From Pseudomonas sp. NBRC 111124 (lineage in GTDB: Bacteria > Pseudomonadota > Gammaproteobacteria > Pseudomonadales > Pseudomonadaceae), in NCBI RefSeq assembly GCF_001320245.1, contig NZ_BCBA01000018.1:1-64000 (forward strand): a stretch of DNA of 64,000 nucleotides, in the 5' to 3' direction. Position numbers and translations under genes: made by a program. Numbering within the stretch: the stretch's first letter is position 1; each line of letters starts with the position of its first letter. The notes beneath the pieces were generated by a model, which searched no databases, was not told where the DNA came from, and was given only the letters and a program-made list of their open reading frames with translations. Of this stretch, positions 52,164 through 59,999 are shown piece by piece.

Positions 52164-52850
52164 TCACAGAACCATCGCCAGCAACGGCGCGGCGAACAGG
52201 TTGAGCAGGCCGGTGAGGACCATGACCAGGCCGGCCACCGAGCCCTCTTCATGGCCCACTTCCTGGGCCCGGCTGACCCCAGCACCATGCGCGCCAACAC
52301 CGAACAGTGCGCCCCGCGCCAGCGGTGTACGCAGCGGCAACCAGCGCAGCAGCACGCCGCCGAACATGGCCCCTAGCACCCCGGTGAACATCACGAACAC
52401 CGCCGTCAGTTCAGGCACTCCACCCAGGTCATGGGCCAGCGGCATGGCAAAGGGTGTGGTGATCGAACGCGGCACCAGCGACAGGCTGATCGCGTCGTCC
52501 AGCGCCAGCAGGTGCGCCAGGCTCCAGGAACTGGCGATCGACGCCGCACTGCCCGCCACCATGCCCACCAGCAGCGCCGGCCAATGACGCGCCAGCATCG
52601 CTCGCTGCTGCCAGATCGGCACAGCAAAAGCCACGGTCACTGGCCCCAGCACGCCCATCAGCCAATGGGTGTTGCGCGAGTACTCGGCATAGGCCGTGTG
52701 CAGCGGCACGGCCACGGCCAGGAGCAGAGCCGGGACCAGAATCAGCGGCGACATCAGGTAGCGCCCGGTGCGCCGATACAGCCAGCGGCTGGCCAGATAA
52801 GCCGCCAAGGTCAGTGCCAGCCAGAACAGCGGCATGGGTTCAAGGCTCAT
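52164..52850 (-). CDS. LrgB/CidB-family membrane protein
   Basis: 228 aa with about seven hydrophobic segments and the conserved LrgB block SLVPRSITTPFAMPLAHDLGG, FGVGAHGAGVSRAQE. Family knowledge: paired with CidA/LrgA holin-like proteins; implicated in small-molecule (pyruvate) transport and cell-death/biofilm physiology. It overlaps the CidA-like gene by 11 bp. Confidence 0.92.
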   Translation of the reverse strand: MSLEPMPLFWLALTLAAYLASRWLYRRTGRYLMSPLILVPALLLAVAVPLHTAYAEYSRNTHWLMGVLGPVTVAFAVPIWQQRAMLARHWPALLVGMVAGSAASIASSWSLAHLLALDDAISLSLVPRSITTPFAMPLAHDLGGVPELTAVFVMFTGVLGAMFGGVLLRWLPLRTPLARGALFGVGAHGAGVSRAQEVGHEEGSVAGLVMVLTGLLNLFAAPLLAMVL

Positions 52851-53226
52851 GGCGCAACCTCCAGCGGCACACCAGTTCCACGGTCACGGCGGTCACCACC
52901 ATGACCATCAGGGTACTCACGGCAATGACCAGCAAAATGCGCCAGCCTTCGCTGCGCACCAGGCTGCCGTAATCGAGCAGGCTCATCAGTGCCGGAATGA
53001 AAAACAGCAGCATTTCCGCCATCAGCCAGCCAGCGCCCAGTTGCAAGGTAGCCGGCTTGATTACACCGCAGGCGAACAGCAGCAGAAGCAGGCCCAGGCC
53101 CATTACCCCACCGGGGATCGGCCAGCCCAGCCAGGCGGCCAGCTGGCCACCGAACAAAAACAGGGCAAGCAGGACCGCCAGCTCGGCGAGTAGGCGCAGG
53201 GGCTTTTTCAAGAATGCGGGTTTCAT
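52840..53226 (-). CDS. CidA/LrgA-family holin-like membrane protein
   Basis: 128 aa with four hydrophobic segments; LALFLFGGQLAAWLGWPIPG and GLLLLLFACGVIKP are the LrgA/CidA signature region (WPIPGxVxGL). Expected to act with the downstream LrgB-like protein. A LysR regulator diverges 96 bp away. Confidence 0.9.
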   Translation of the reverse strand: MKPAFLKKPLRLLAELAVLLALFLFGGQLAAWLGWPIPGGVMGLGLLLLLFACGVIKPATLQLGAGWLMAEMLLFFIPALMSLLDYGSLVRSEGWRILLVIAVSTLMVMVVTAVTVELVCRWRLRHEP

Positions 53227-53300
53227 GGGCGGTTCCTCGACAGGCCCTCATTTTAAGATTCGGCTGCCTAGGCCAAAAGCGAATTGTTAGACTTACAGCC

Positions 53301-53315
53301 ATTCCACAATGGAAT
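53301..53315. promoter_or_regulatory. LysR-type dyad upstream of the divergent LysR gene
   Basis: ATTCCACAATGGAAT (ATTCCA-CAA-TGGAAT), matching the T-N11-A LysR box pattern. It lies 8 bp before the LysR start codon and 75 bp upstream of the CidA-like gene, so it would suit autoregulation and control of the cid genes. Confidence 0.6.
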
Positions 53316-53322
53316 CGCTAAC

Positions 53323-54219
53323 ATGGAATTCAAACAACTACGCAGCTTCATTGAAGTGGTCCATCGCGGCGGCTTTACCCAGGCCGCCCAGACCCTGCAC
53401 ATCAGCCAGTCCGCTGTGAGCAAGCAGGTCGCCCAACTGGAGCAAGATGTGGGCCAGCCACTGCTCGAGCGCCAGGCCTCGCAGCTACATCTGACAGCGG
53501 CCGGTCGCATCGTGCTGGAGCGCGGCGAGGCGCTCCTGCGCCAGCGTCAAGACCTGCTCAGTGAGCTGGACGACCTCAGCCAGATGGCGCGCGGTGACTT
53601 GCGCCTGGGCCTGCCGATGCTGGGCAGCGATACGTTGTTCGCCGGGTTGTTCGCCGAATACCGCAGGCGGCATCCGAACATCACCATTCAGCTGCTGGAA
53701 GGCGGCAGCCGTAGCGTCGAACAGGCGGTGAGAAATGGCGAACTGGAGCTGGGCGGCAGCCTCACCCCAAGCGACCCGGCGTTCGAGTACCAGCCGTTCT
53801 GCAATGAACCGCTGGATGCCCTGTTACCGGCCGGGCATGCGCTGGCCGGGCTGAATCAGGTGAGTCTGAAGCAGCTGGCCGATACACCTTTTCTGCTGTA
53901 TCAGCGCAGCTTCGTGCTCAACGACCGCTTGCTCAAGGCTTGCCAGCAGCAGGGCTTTACGCCGAAAGAAGGTGGACGCAGCGGCCAGGCAGACTTCCTG
54001 GTGGCGCTGGTTGCAGCCGGGCAGGGCGTGGTGCTGCTGCCCCGTGTGGTGGCACAAGCGCTGGAACGCCCTGGCGTGGTGCGGCTGGCGCTGAAGGCGC
54101 CGACGGACCTGCGCTGGGATATCGCCTTCATCTGGCGGCGTGGGGCTTATCTGTCGCGAGCGGCGCAGGCATGGCTCGCATTGTTGCAGGAGAAATCGCC
54201 TCAGGCGTTCAGTGCTTGA
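53323..54219 (+). CDS. LysR-family regulator divergent from the cid/lrg genes
   Basis: 298 aa from ATG 53323. HTH MEFKQLRSFIEVVHRGGFTQ, AAQTLHISQSAVSKQVAQLE and a C-terminal effector domain. Layout resembles CidR-cidAB. The 3' end overlaps the convergent flavodoxin gene by 19 bp. Confidence 0.9.
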   Translation: MEFKQLRSFIEVVHRGGFTQAAQTLHISQSAVSKQVAQLEQDVGQPLLERQASQLHLTAAGRIVLERGEALLRQRQDLLSELDDLSQMARGDLRLGLPMLGSDTLFAGLFAEYRRRHPNITIQLLEGGSRSVEQAVRNGELELGGSLTPSDPAFEYQPFCNEPLDALLPAGHALAGLNQVSLKQLADTPFLLYQRSFVLNDRLLKACQQQGFTPKEGGRSGQADFLVALVAAGQGVVLLPRVVAQALERPGVVRLALKAPTDLRWDIAFIWRRGAYLSRAAQAWLALLQEKSPQAFSA

Positions 54220-54656
54220 GCCAGCTCTGCCAGCCAAGGCTCGGCATCAGCCTCCGGGGTCACTGTTTCACTGGCATCGAGTTTGAGCATCGGCAGCACT
54301 TCACGCACACCCAGCTCGGCAAACAGCTCGCGCATCTGCTCGCCACCGCCACAGTAGGTATCGCCATAGCTCGAATCACCCAGGGCGATCACCGCGCCCG
54401 GCAGCCCACGCCAGGCCGCTGGCAGGGTGTCGCGAATGCTGCTGTACAGCGGCATCAGGTTATCCGGCAACTCACCCATGCCAGTAGTCGACGTCACCGC
54501 GAGCAGCGCTTCGGGGGCAAAACCTTCGAGATCCTGCTGGGTAGCGCGGGCAGCGTGCCAGGCTTCAAAGCCTGCAGCTTTGAGCAACGACGCGGCATGA
54601 CGGGCAACTTCTTCGGCGGTGCCGTACACCGAGCCGGAAATAATGGCGACTTTCAT
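54201..54656 (-). CDS. MioC-like flavodoxin
   Basis: 151 aa: FMN-binding SGSVYGTAEEVARHAA and STTGMGELPDN, then LGDSSYGDTYCGGGEQ; these three loops define a short-chain flavodoxin of the MioC type. Role: low-potential electron carrier. It overlaps the convergent LysR gene by 19 bp. ATG 54656 is preceded by TTCCTGATG with a weak ribosome-binding site. Confidence 0.9.
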   Translation of the reverse strand: MKVAIISGSVYGTAEEVARHAASLLKAAGFEAWHAARATQQDLEGFAPEALLAVTSTTGMGELPDNLMPLYSSIRDTLPAAWRGLPGAVIALGDSSYGDTYCGGGEQMRELFAELGVREVLPMLKLDASETVTPEADAEPWLAELAQALNA

Positions 54657-54762
54657 CAGGAAGAGGATTCCGAAACTGAGTGAAAACGTAGGATACTAGC
54701 ATTCGGCGCTGGCAAAAGGCCGCCTCTACCAAAGTCCCCTTCATTGCCCACATGGTCCGGAC

Positions 54763-55191
54763 ATGATCAACGCGCAGCTGTTGCAATCGATGGTCGACGC
54801 ATCCAACGACGGGATCGTGGTCGCCGAACAGGAAGGCGACGACACCATCCTGATCTACGTGAATGCCGCCTTTGAACGCCTGACCGGCTACAGCCGTGAC
54901 GAGATCCTCTATCAGGATTGCCGCTTCCTGCAGGCCGACGATCGCGACCAACTGGGCCGGGCACGCATTCGCAAGGCGTTGGCCGAAGGCCGTCCGTGCC
55001 GGGAAGTGCTACGCAACTACCGCAAGGATGGCAGCGCGTTCTGGAACGAACTGTCGATCACCCCGGTGAAGCACGATGCTGATAATCGCACCTATTTCAT
55101 TGGCATCCAGAAAGACGTCAGCCGCCAGGTGGAACTTGAGCGCGAACTGGCCGAAGTGCACGCTCGTCGGAATACCGACGAACGCGGCTGA
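54763..55191 (+). CDS. Short LOV blue-light photoreceptor (SB1-LOV type)
   Basis: 142 aa single PAS/LOV domain plus a C-terminal helix; no effector domain. The flavin-adduct cysteine is C53 in YQDCRFLQADDRDQ; the FMN-contact residues of the family (ILIYVNAAFERLTGYSRDEI, GRPCREVLRNYRKDGS and WNELSITPV) are present. Length, N-terminus MINAQLLQSMVDASNDGIVV and C53 match P. putida SB1-LOV very closely. Family knowledge: dimeric, forms a slowly reverting photoadduct. Signalling output is not fully known; the neighbour PilZ and MerR proteins are candidates. Confidence 0.93.
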   Translation: MINAQLLQSMVDASNDGIVVAEQEGDDTILIYVNAAFERLTGYSRDEILYQDCRFLQADDRDQLGRARIRKALAEGRPCREVLRNYRKDGSAFWNELSITPVKHDADNRTYFIGIQKDVSRQVELERELAEVHARRNTDERG

Positions 55192-55251
55192 ACCAAGCGC
55201 TTTGAGCACGGTCAATTGCCGTTGAAGAAATCGTCATCACCGAGTTCGATC

Positions 55252-55872
55252 ATGCAAGCAGACGCGCTCCTGACCCAGGACGAACTGGATTTCATCCAGG
55301 ACATGCAGCATTCCCCACAATTGAACCTGGCCGACCCCATGTCGAGCCTACGGGTCAATGGTGACCGCCGTATCCAGTCTCTGCTCGCCCGCTTGGTGGC
55401 CAACGAGCAGGTGACCCTGCAGGCACAGTTCAACAACCAGCAGATCAGCTTCCCGCTGCAACTGGTGGAAGACGAATTCCACGCCGTGCACCTGCAGATC
55501 GGCTCTCCGGAAATCTACGAAGACGACGGCCCGATGCTGCGCCCCTGGCGCCTGTCGATGGAGAAGCCCTGCGCACTGCTGGATGCCCAGGGCAAGGCCA
55601 GCGGCCTGCTGGTCAGGGACATTTCGTTCAAGGGTGCGTTGCTCGAAGTACGTGACCAAGCCAAGGCCCCGTCACGCTTCGACTTGCATTTCGCCCCGGA
55701 CGGCATCAGCCCGATCGGCCTGCATGGCCGCCTGCGCCGGCGCATTGGCCCTGACCTGGCCGCCTACGACCTGAGCCGCAGCCCGGCAGGCGAAATTGAT
55801 CGGCTGCGTGAGTACATCCTCCAAGCCCATCGCCAAGCCCATCCAGAGCTGCACGATCAGGTATCGAGCTGA
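55252..55872 (+). CDS. PilZ-like/YcgR-type protein
   Basis: 206 aa from ATG 55252; an in-frame TTG at 55216 would add 12 residues. N-terminal YcgR-like beta region (about 30-105), then a PilZ-type domain with the DxSxxG motif in VRDISFKGALLEV. The RxxxR motif is not canonical (RPWRLSM), so c-di-GMP binding is uncertain. Role in the family: brakes flagellar rotation or controls polymer synthesis. It begins 60 bp after the LOV gene, same strand, and overlaps the convergent MerR gene by 16 bp. Confidence 0.75.
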   Translation: MQADALLTQDELDFIQDMQHSPQLNLADPMSSLRVNGDRRIQSLLARLVANEQVTLQAQFNNQQISFPLQLVEDEFHAVHLQIGSPEIYEDDGPMLRPWRLSMEKPCALLDAQGKASGLLVRDISFKGALLEVRDQAKAPSRFDLHFAPDGISPIGLHGRLRRRIGPDLAAYDLSRSPAGEIDRLREYILQAHRQAHPELHDQVSS

Positions 55873-56789
55873 CCGGCCAGGTACTGTCGCAAGCGTCGCC
55901 GCATCAACCCAACCTCTGCGCCAAGGCAGGCCACCGGGCTCCCCGCCAGGCCATCCTGGGCACCTTCAGCCGCTTCGCCGGCCAGCAGCAACGGGCACTG
56001 AAGGCCTGCCGCCAGGCGCGACAGGCGCTTGCCCAGCCCGCCTCCCGGTGAGTGATTGGCGAACAGCACCAGCGCATCCGGCCTGAGCCGCTCACACACC
56101 AAAGGCAACTCATCCAGCACCTGCCCGGGCGTCAGCGTGCGTACGCCAACCTCATCGCTGGCCAACAGCAAGCCGGTCACCAGCAGCTCCAGCTCCAGGC
56201 ATGGACCGGGCAACGGCGCCAGCAACACGTTGTGGCCACGTGGCAGACGAGAGAGTTGCAAGCGTGCGAACACCCGGCTGCGCAGGAACTGGTCGAGGAA
56301 CAGCCATTCACTGGCCAGGCCGAACGCCCCCTGCCCTGCTGCAAGGTCATGCCAGACGGGCATGAACACTTCAGCGAACACCTGGTCCTGGGTAAGTGCC
56401 GAAAACACCTGGTCGAACAGGCTATCCAAGGCCACGGCATCGAAACGATGCACCGCCTCGCGCACCTGGGCTTGCCAGCGTGCAATGCAATCAGCCAAAA
56501 CCGCACCTTGAGTGAGCATCTGGCCACGGGCCAGGATGCTGCCGACCTTGCTCACGGCCACGCCGCGCTCAAGCCAACCAAGAATGCGCCGGATGTCGTC
56601 GATATCTGATTGGGAATACAGCCGGTGACCGCTGTCGGTGCGCGTGGGCTGGATCAGCCCATAGCGGCGCTCCCAGGCGCGCAAGGTCACGGCGTTGACT
56701 CCGGTCAGGCGCGAAACCTCACGGATCGGGAACAAGTCCTGGTGTTGCAGGCCTGCCTCGATATCCGAAATGCGTCCCTGTTTGTTCAT
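55857..56789 (-). CDS. MerR-family regulator, LitR/CarH-like without a B12 motif (class II type)
   Basis: 310 aa from ATG 56789. MerR HTH: LFPIREVSRLTGVNAVTLRA, WERRYGLIQPTRTDSGHRLY, then the CarH/LitR-like helical and C-terminal fold. The DxHxxG-type cobalamin-binding motif of light-sensing LitR/CarH is not found; only ELLVTGLLLASDEVGVRTL and NHSPGG remain. This is the layout of class II LitR proteins that in Pseudomonas are linked to light responses with LOV proteins. Divergent from the monooxygenase gene. Confidence 0.85.
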   Translation of the reverse strand: MNKQGRISDIEAGLQHQDLFPIREVSRLTGVNAVTLRAWERRYGLIQPTRTDSGHRLYSQSDIDDIRRILGWLERGVAVSKVGSILARGQMLTQGAVLADCIARWQAQVREAVHRFDAVALDSLFDQVFSALTQDQVFAEVFMPVWHDLAAGQGAFGLASEWLFLDQFLRSRVFARLQLSRLPRGHNVLLAPLPGPCLELELLVTGLLLASDEVGVRTLTPGQVLDELPLVCERLRPDALVLFANHSPGGGLGKRLSRLAAGLQCPLLLAGEAAEGAQDGLAGSPVACLGAEVGLMRRRLRQYLAGQLDT

Positions 56790-56875
56790 CTGCACTGAGT
56801 AACCTGTGTGCGGAAGTAGAACGGGCATTGTACTACGACATCATGCGCCCCAAGCCAGCAACCGTTTGCGAACAA

Positions 56876-56905
56876 TTGTGAATGCGACAATGTCATCACG
56901 ATAAT
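56876..56905 (+). promoter_or_regulatory. Possible promoter in the MerR/monooxygenase divergent spacer
   Basis: TTGTGA (56876-56881) and GATAAT (56900-56905) with 18-bp spacing, 103 bp before the next + strand start. On the minus strand TACAAT is present at 56827-56832, toward the MerR gene. The spacer is 219 bp with short dyads around CATTGTACTACGACA; none is clearly an operator. Confidence 0.35.
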
Positions 56906-57008
56906 GCTTCGCGCCCGATTCTTGCATACAGATTACCGTTGCCCACCACCCCGGGCCACGCAGACAAGGGGCCGGCTATCCGCCAGCCCCGTCGCCAGGA
57001 GATACACG

Positions 57009-57569
57009 ATGTCTACCCCACCCGTCACCCTGATGGTGTCGCGCCGCGCCGCCCATGGCCGCTACCAGGACCTGTTGGCCTGGCTGCACGAAGGCGAACA
57101 GCTGGCCACCGACTTCCCCGGCTACCTTGGCTCGGGCATCCTCGCCCCGCCCCGCGACGGCGACGAATTCCAGATCATTTTCCGCTTCAGCGATGAGCCG
57201 ACGCTGCACGCCTGGGAGCATTCCGCCTCGCGCCGGGCCTGGCTGGTTCGCGGCAACGGCCTGTTCGAGCGCCCCAAAGAGAGGCGCGTCAGCGGTATCG
57301 ACGACTGGTTTGGCACCAACATGGTGCAAAAACCACCGCGCTGGAAGCAGGCCGTAGCCATCTGGTTAGCGTTCTTCCCGGTCTCGCTGCTATTCAATGC
57401 CCTGTTCGGTCATTGGCTCGCGACGCTCGAACTGGTGCCCCGGGTCATGCTCAGCACCCTGGCCCTGACGCCAGTCATGGTCTACCTGTTCATCCCGCTG
57501 TCCACCCGCTTGCTGGCCAACTGGCTGCACGCCACACCCTCCCCCTCCCCGGCATTGCGCAGCCGCTGA
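57009..57569 (+). CDS. Antibiotic-biosynthesis-monooxygenase-domain protein with membrane anchor
   Basis: 186 aa from ATG 57009 (CAGGAGATACACG upstream). The N-terminal ABM/ferredoxin-like domain (about 1-100) includes LMVSRRAAHGRYQDLLAWLH and FPGYLGSGIL; then two transmembrane helices (AVAIWLAFFPVSLLFNALF; RVMLSTLALTPVMVYLFIPL). Function unknown; widespread in proteobacteria. Close to a light-regulator gene, from which it may be controlled. Confidence 0.85.
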   Translation: MSTPPVTLMVSRRAAHGRYQDLLAWLHEGEQLATDFPGYLGSGILAPPRDGDEFQIIFRFSDEPTLHAWEHSASRRAWLVRGNGLFERPKERRVSGIDDWFGTNMVQKPPRWKQAVAIWLAFFPVSLLFNALFGHWLATLELVPRVMLSTLALTPVMVYLFIPLSTRLLANWLHATPSPSPALRSR

Positions 57570-57646
57570 GGCGAGGTCATACAAGCGGGAACAGTTCGGG
57601 TATGCTGGGCGGCAACGACAGGACAGACAAAGTTGACCGCCCGCAC

Positions 57647-58339
57647 ATGAACAGCCCTATTCTCGTCACCGGCGCCAGCCAGCGCGTCGGGCTGGCCCTG
57701 GCCCTCGAACTGGCTCAGGCCGGCCATACGGTGGTCAGTGCCAGCCGAAGCCTGCAGCCGCAGTGCGCGCACCCGAACATTGTGCAGTTCCAGGCCGACC
57801 TCTGCCTCAAGGCCGACCGTGAAGCGTTGATCGACTACCTGCAGCGCAACTACGACGGCTTGCGCGCGATCATCCACAACGCCTCGCTGTGGCTCGACGA
57901 CGACCTCGACAATCTCGAAACCATGTTCCGCTTGCACGTCGAAGCGCCGTACCACCTCAACTTGGCGCTCGGCGAGCTGCTGAACAAGGTCGAAAAGGCC
58001 GACATCATCCACATCTGCGACGAAACCTCCTCGCGCGGCAGCAAAGGCCACATCGGCTACGCCGCGACCAAGGCCGCGCTGCAGAACATGGTGCTGTCGT
58101 TCGCCGAAAAATACGCGCCCAAGGTGCACGTCAACGGTATCCTGCCGGGCCTGCTGATCCTCAAGGAAGGCGGTGACGAGGCCTACCGCCAGCAGACCCT
58201 GAAAAAGGCCCTGCTGGAATTCGAACCCGGCGCCGGGCCACTGATCGAGACGGTGAAATACCTGCTCGCCAGCCAGTACAGCACCGGCAGCCAGGTGGTC
58301 ATCAACGGTGGCCGCCACCTGAAGAACCGCATGATCTGA
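57647..58339 (+). CDS. folM: FolM-like dihydromonapterin reductase (SDR)
   Basis: 230 aa from ATG 57647; no strong ribosome-binding site is seen. ILVTGASQRVGLALALEL motif, IIHNASLW, and YxxxK in GYAATKAAL. These features and the size match FolM, which reduces dihydromonapterin to the tetrahydro form and has dihydrofolate reductase activity. It is followed by DUF1244 (9 bp) and HopJ-family genes, a recurrent proteobacterial arrangement. It is 78 bp after the monooxygenase gene. Confidence 0.88.
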   Translation: MNSPILVTGASQRVGLALALELAQAGHTVVSASRSLQPQCAHPNIVQFQADLCLKADREALIDYLQRNYDGLRAIIHNASLWLDDDLDNLETMFRLHVEAPYHLNLALGELLNKVEKADIIHICDETSSRGSKGHIGYAATKAALQNMVLSFAEKYAPKVHVNGILPGLLILKEGGDEAYRQQTLKKALLEFEPGAGPLIETVKYLLASQYSTGSQVVINGGRHLKNRMI

Positions 58340-58348
58340 GAGACTGCC

Positions 58349-58645
58349 ATGACTGAGCAACAACAGCTCGAACTTGAAGCCGCCGCGTTCCGGCGCCTGG
58401 TCGACCACCTGCAGAAACGCACCGACGTGCAGAACATCGACCTGATGAACCTCTCCGGCTTCTGCCGCAACTGCCTGTCCAAGTGGTACAAGGCCGCCGC
58501 CGACGAGCGTCAGGTCGACATCAGCCTGGATGACGCCCGCGAAGCGGTGTACGGCATGCCCTACGCCGAGTGGAAAGCCCAATACCAGAAAGAAGCCAGC
58601 GCCGAGCAGCAAGCGGCGTTTGAACAAGGAAAACCTCGTGACTGA
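58349..58645 (+). CDS. DUF1244 protein
   Basis: 98 aa, helical and charged: LEAAAFRRLVDHLQKRTDVQ, NLSGFCRNCLSKWYKAAADE, with the CxxC in FCRNCLSKW. DUF1244 proteins are of unknown function. The gene overlaps the HopJ-family gene by 8 bp. Confidence 0.85.
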   Translation: MTEQQQLELEAAAFRRLVDHLQKRTDVQNIDLMNLSGFCRNCLSKWYKAAADERQVDISLDDAREAVYGMPYAEWKAQYQKEASAEQQAAFEQGKPRD

Positions 58646-58979
58646 TCTGAACACCCTGCGCAGCAGCCTGGCCAGCGGCCAACACGTCTTCGCCGACACC
58701 CTGGCATTCATCGCCGGCAACTACAGCTACCAGCCCCAGGCCTTCAACAACGGTGGCGTGGAAAATGCCGCCGGGCAGAACGAAGGTTCGTGCAAGACCC
58801 TAGGCCTGGCCCTGCTGGAAGGCCTGAGCGATCAGGAAGCGTTGCTGGCATTTGGTGAGCATTACCGTGATGTGCTGGCCACGCCTGAGGGCAGTGACCA
58901 TGGTAATATCCGTGCGCTGATCAAGCATGGGCTGGCGGGTGTGAAGTTTGCCGAGCTGCCTCTTTCGCGCAACGCTTGA
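58638..58979 (+). CDS. HopJ type III effector-family protein
   Basis: 113 aa from GTG 58638 (overlap of 8 bp with DUF1244; AAGGAAAACCTC upstream). FADTLAFIAGNYSYQPQAFN and GEGSCKTL-like NEGSCKTLGLALL are diagnostic of the PF08888 HopJ family. Despite the name, it is found in many free-living bacteria beside folM, so a housekeeping role is more likely than secretion. Confidence 0.88.
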   Translation: MTDLNTLRSSLASGQHVFADTLAFIAGNYSYQPQAFNNGGVENAAGQNEGSCKTLGLALLEGLSDQEALLAFGEHYRDVLATPEGSDHGNIRALIKHGLAGVKFAELPLSRNA

Positions 58980-59011
58980 GAATGCCGGGGCTGCAGTGCG
59001 GCCCCCGCATT

Positions 59012-59920
59012 TCAACGGATAGTCGTCCCGGGCACACCCTCCCCCAGCCCGCCTTCCTGCAACCACTGCAACGCAATCGGCCACAGGCTTTGGCGAAACC
59101 GGTCATGGAAAAATGCGAAATGGCCAATCTCTTCGACCGAGATATCCACAGGCGCAATGCGCAAATGCCGCCGCTGCGCCGCTGGCAGATACCCCAGTAA
59201 CCGTTCGGTCGCCGCCACCGTGCCAAATGGATCGTCCGCCAGGCTGATGGCCAAGATCGCGGCCTGCACCTGGGCAAAAGGTAAAGTCGCCAGGCCGCGT
59301 CCACTCGGTCGCTGTTCATAACGCGGCGTGCGCGTAGTCCAGTCATGCACCACGCCGGCAGGCGTATCTTCCAGCCAGCCCAGGCGTTTGCCCGGGAAGT
59401 AACCAAAGGCACGGGTCAGCAACGGCATCACCACATGCCATTTGCCAAACAGCCGCCAGCGCTGGTCCGCTGCATAGTCACGCCAATAGGCGAATTGCGC
59501 GCCGACCATCACCACCCGCCTTAGCTTCCCGGCCGACGGCGCCAGGCCCACGGCGCAACCACCGAAGCTGTGGCCCACCACATCCACCGGCTGACCGGGG
59601 AAATGCTCGGCGGCGTGCGCCAGCATGGCTTCGAAATCCAGCCTTCCCCAATCGCTCCACGAAGCCTCGAAGCCGCGCAGCGAATGCGGGCGTGATTCAC
59701 CGATACCACGATAGTCGTAGGTCAGCACATCGCAGCCGTGGGCGAACAGGTAGTCGGCAAAGCGTGAGTAATAGCGGCAGCGTACCGAGGTGGCCGCATT
59801 GATGATCACCAGCGGTCGCTGGGAATCTGACTGGGCGTGGCGCCAGCAGAATCCGCCGAGGCTGTAGCCGTCGGCCGTGGCCTGGCGAAAGGCGGTGGCA
59901 GGTTGGGTGAGGCTGCTCAT
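59012..59920 (-). CDS. Alpha/beta hydrolase (Ser nucleophile)
   Basis: 302 aa from ATG 59920. Nucleophile elbow GHSFGG (VVGHSFGGCAVGL), LTYDYRGIGESRP oxyanion-side loop, and candidate catalytic His in EIGHFAFFHDRF. Membrane segments are absent. Substrate unknown; YheT/esterase-type family. It follows fabV on the same strand after the fabV terminator. Confidence 0.83.
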   Translation of the reverse strand: MSSLTQPATAFRQATADGYSLGGFCWRHAQSDSQRPLVIINAATSVRCRYYSRFADYLFAHGCDVLTYDYRGIGESRPHSLRGFEASWSDWGRLDFEAMLAHAAEHFPGQPVDVVGHSFGGCAVGLAPSAGKLRRVVMVGAQFAYWRDYAADQRWRLFGKWHVVMPLLTRAFGYFPGKRLGWLEDTPAGVVHDWTTRTPRYEQRPSGRGLATLPFAQVQAAILAISLADDPFGTVAATERLLGYLPAAQRRHLRIAPVDISVEEIGHFAFFHDRFRQSLWPIALQWLQEGGLGEGVPGTTIR

Positions 59921-59952
59921 GGCGCACTTCCTGTTGTTGTGCGCCAAAACTA

Positions 59953-59985
59953 GCAAAAAAAATGGGGGCCTGTATCGGCCCCCAT
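59953..59985 (-). terminator. Intrinsic terminator of fabV
   Basis: Stem ATGGGGGCC (59962-59970) / GGCCCCCAT (59977-59985), loop TGTATC; on the minus strand it is followed by eight T (59954-59961 read as A on +). It lies just after the fabV stop (60000). Confidence 0.9.
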
Positions 59986-59999
59986 CTTTTTGCCTCGAC

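Noticed and set aside
57482..58720. 412-codon open frame on the minus strand
   Set aside because: Antisense to folM, DUF1244 and HopJ genes; translation is compositionally odd.
58638..58979. HopJ as evidence for a type III secretion locus
   Set aside because: No secretion apparatus, chaperone or hrp box is nearby, and the family is common in non-pathogens.
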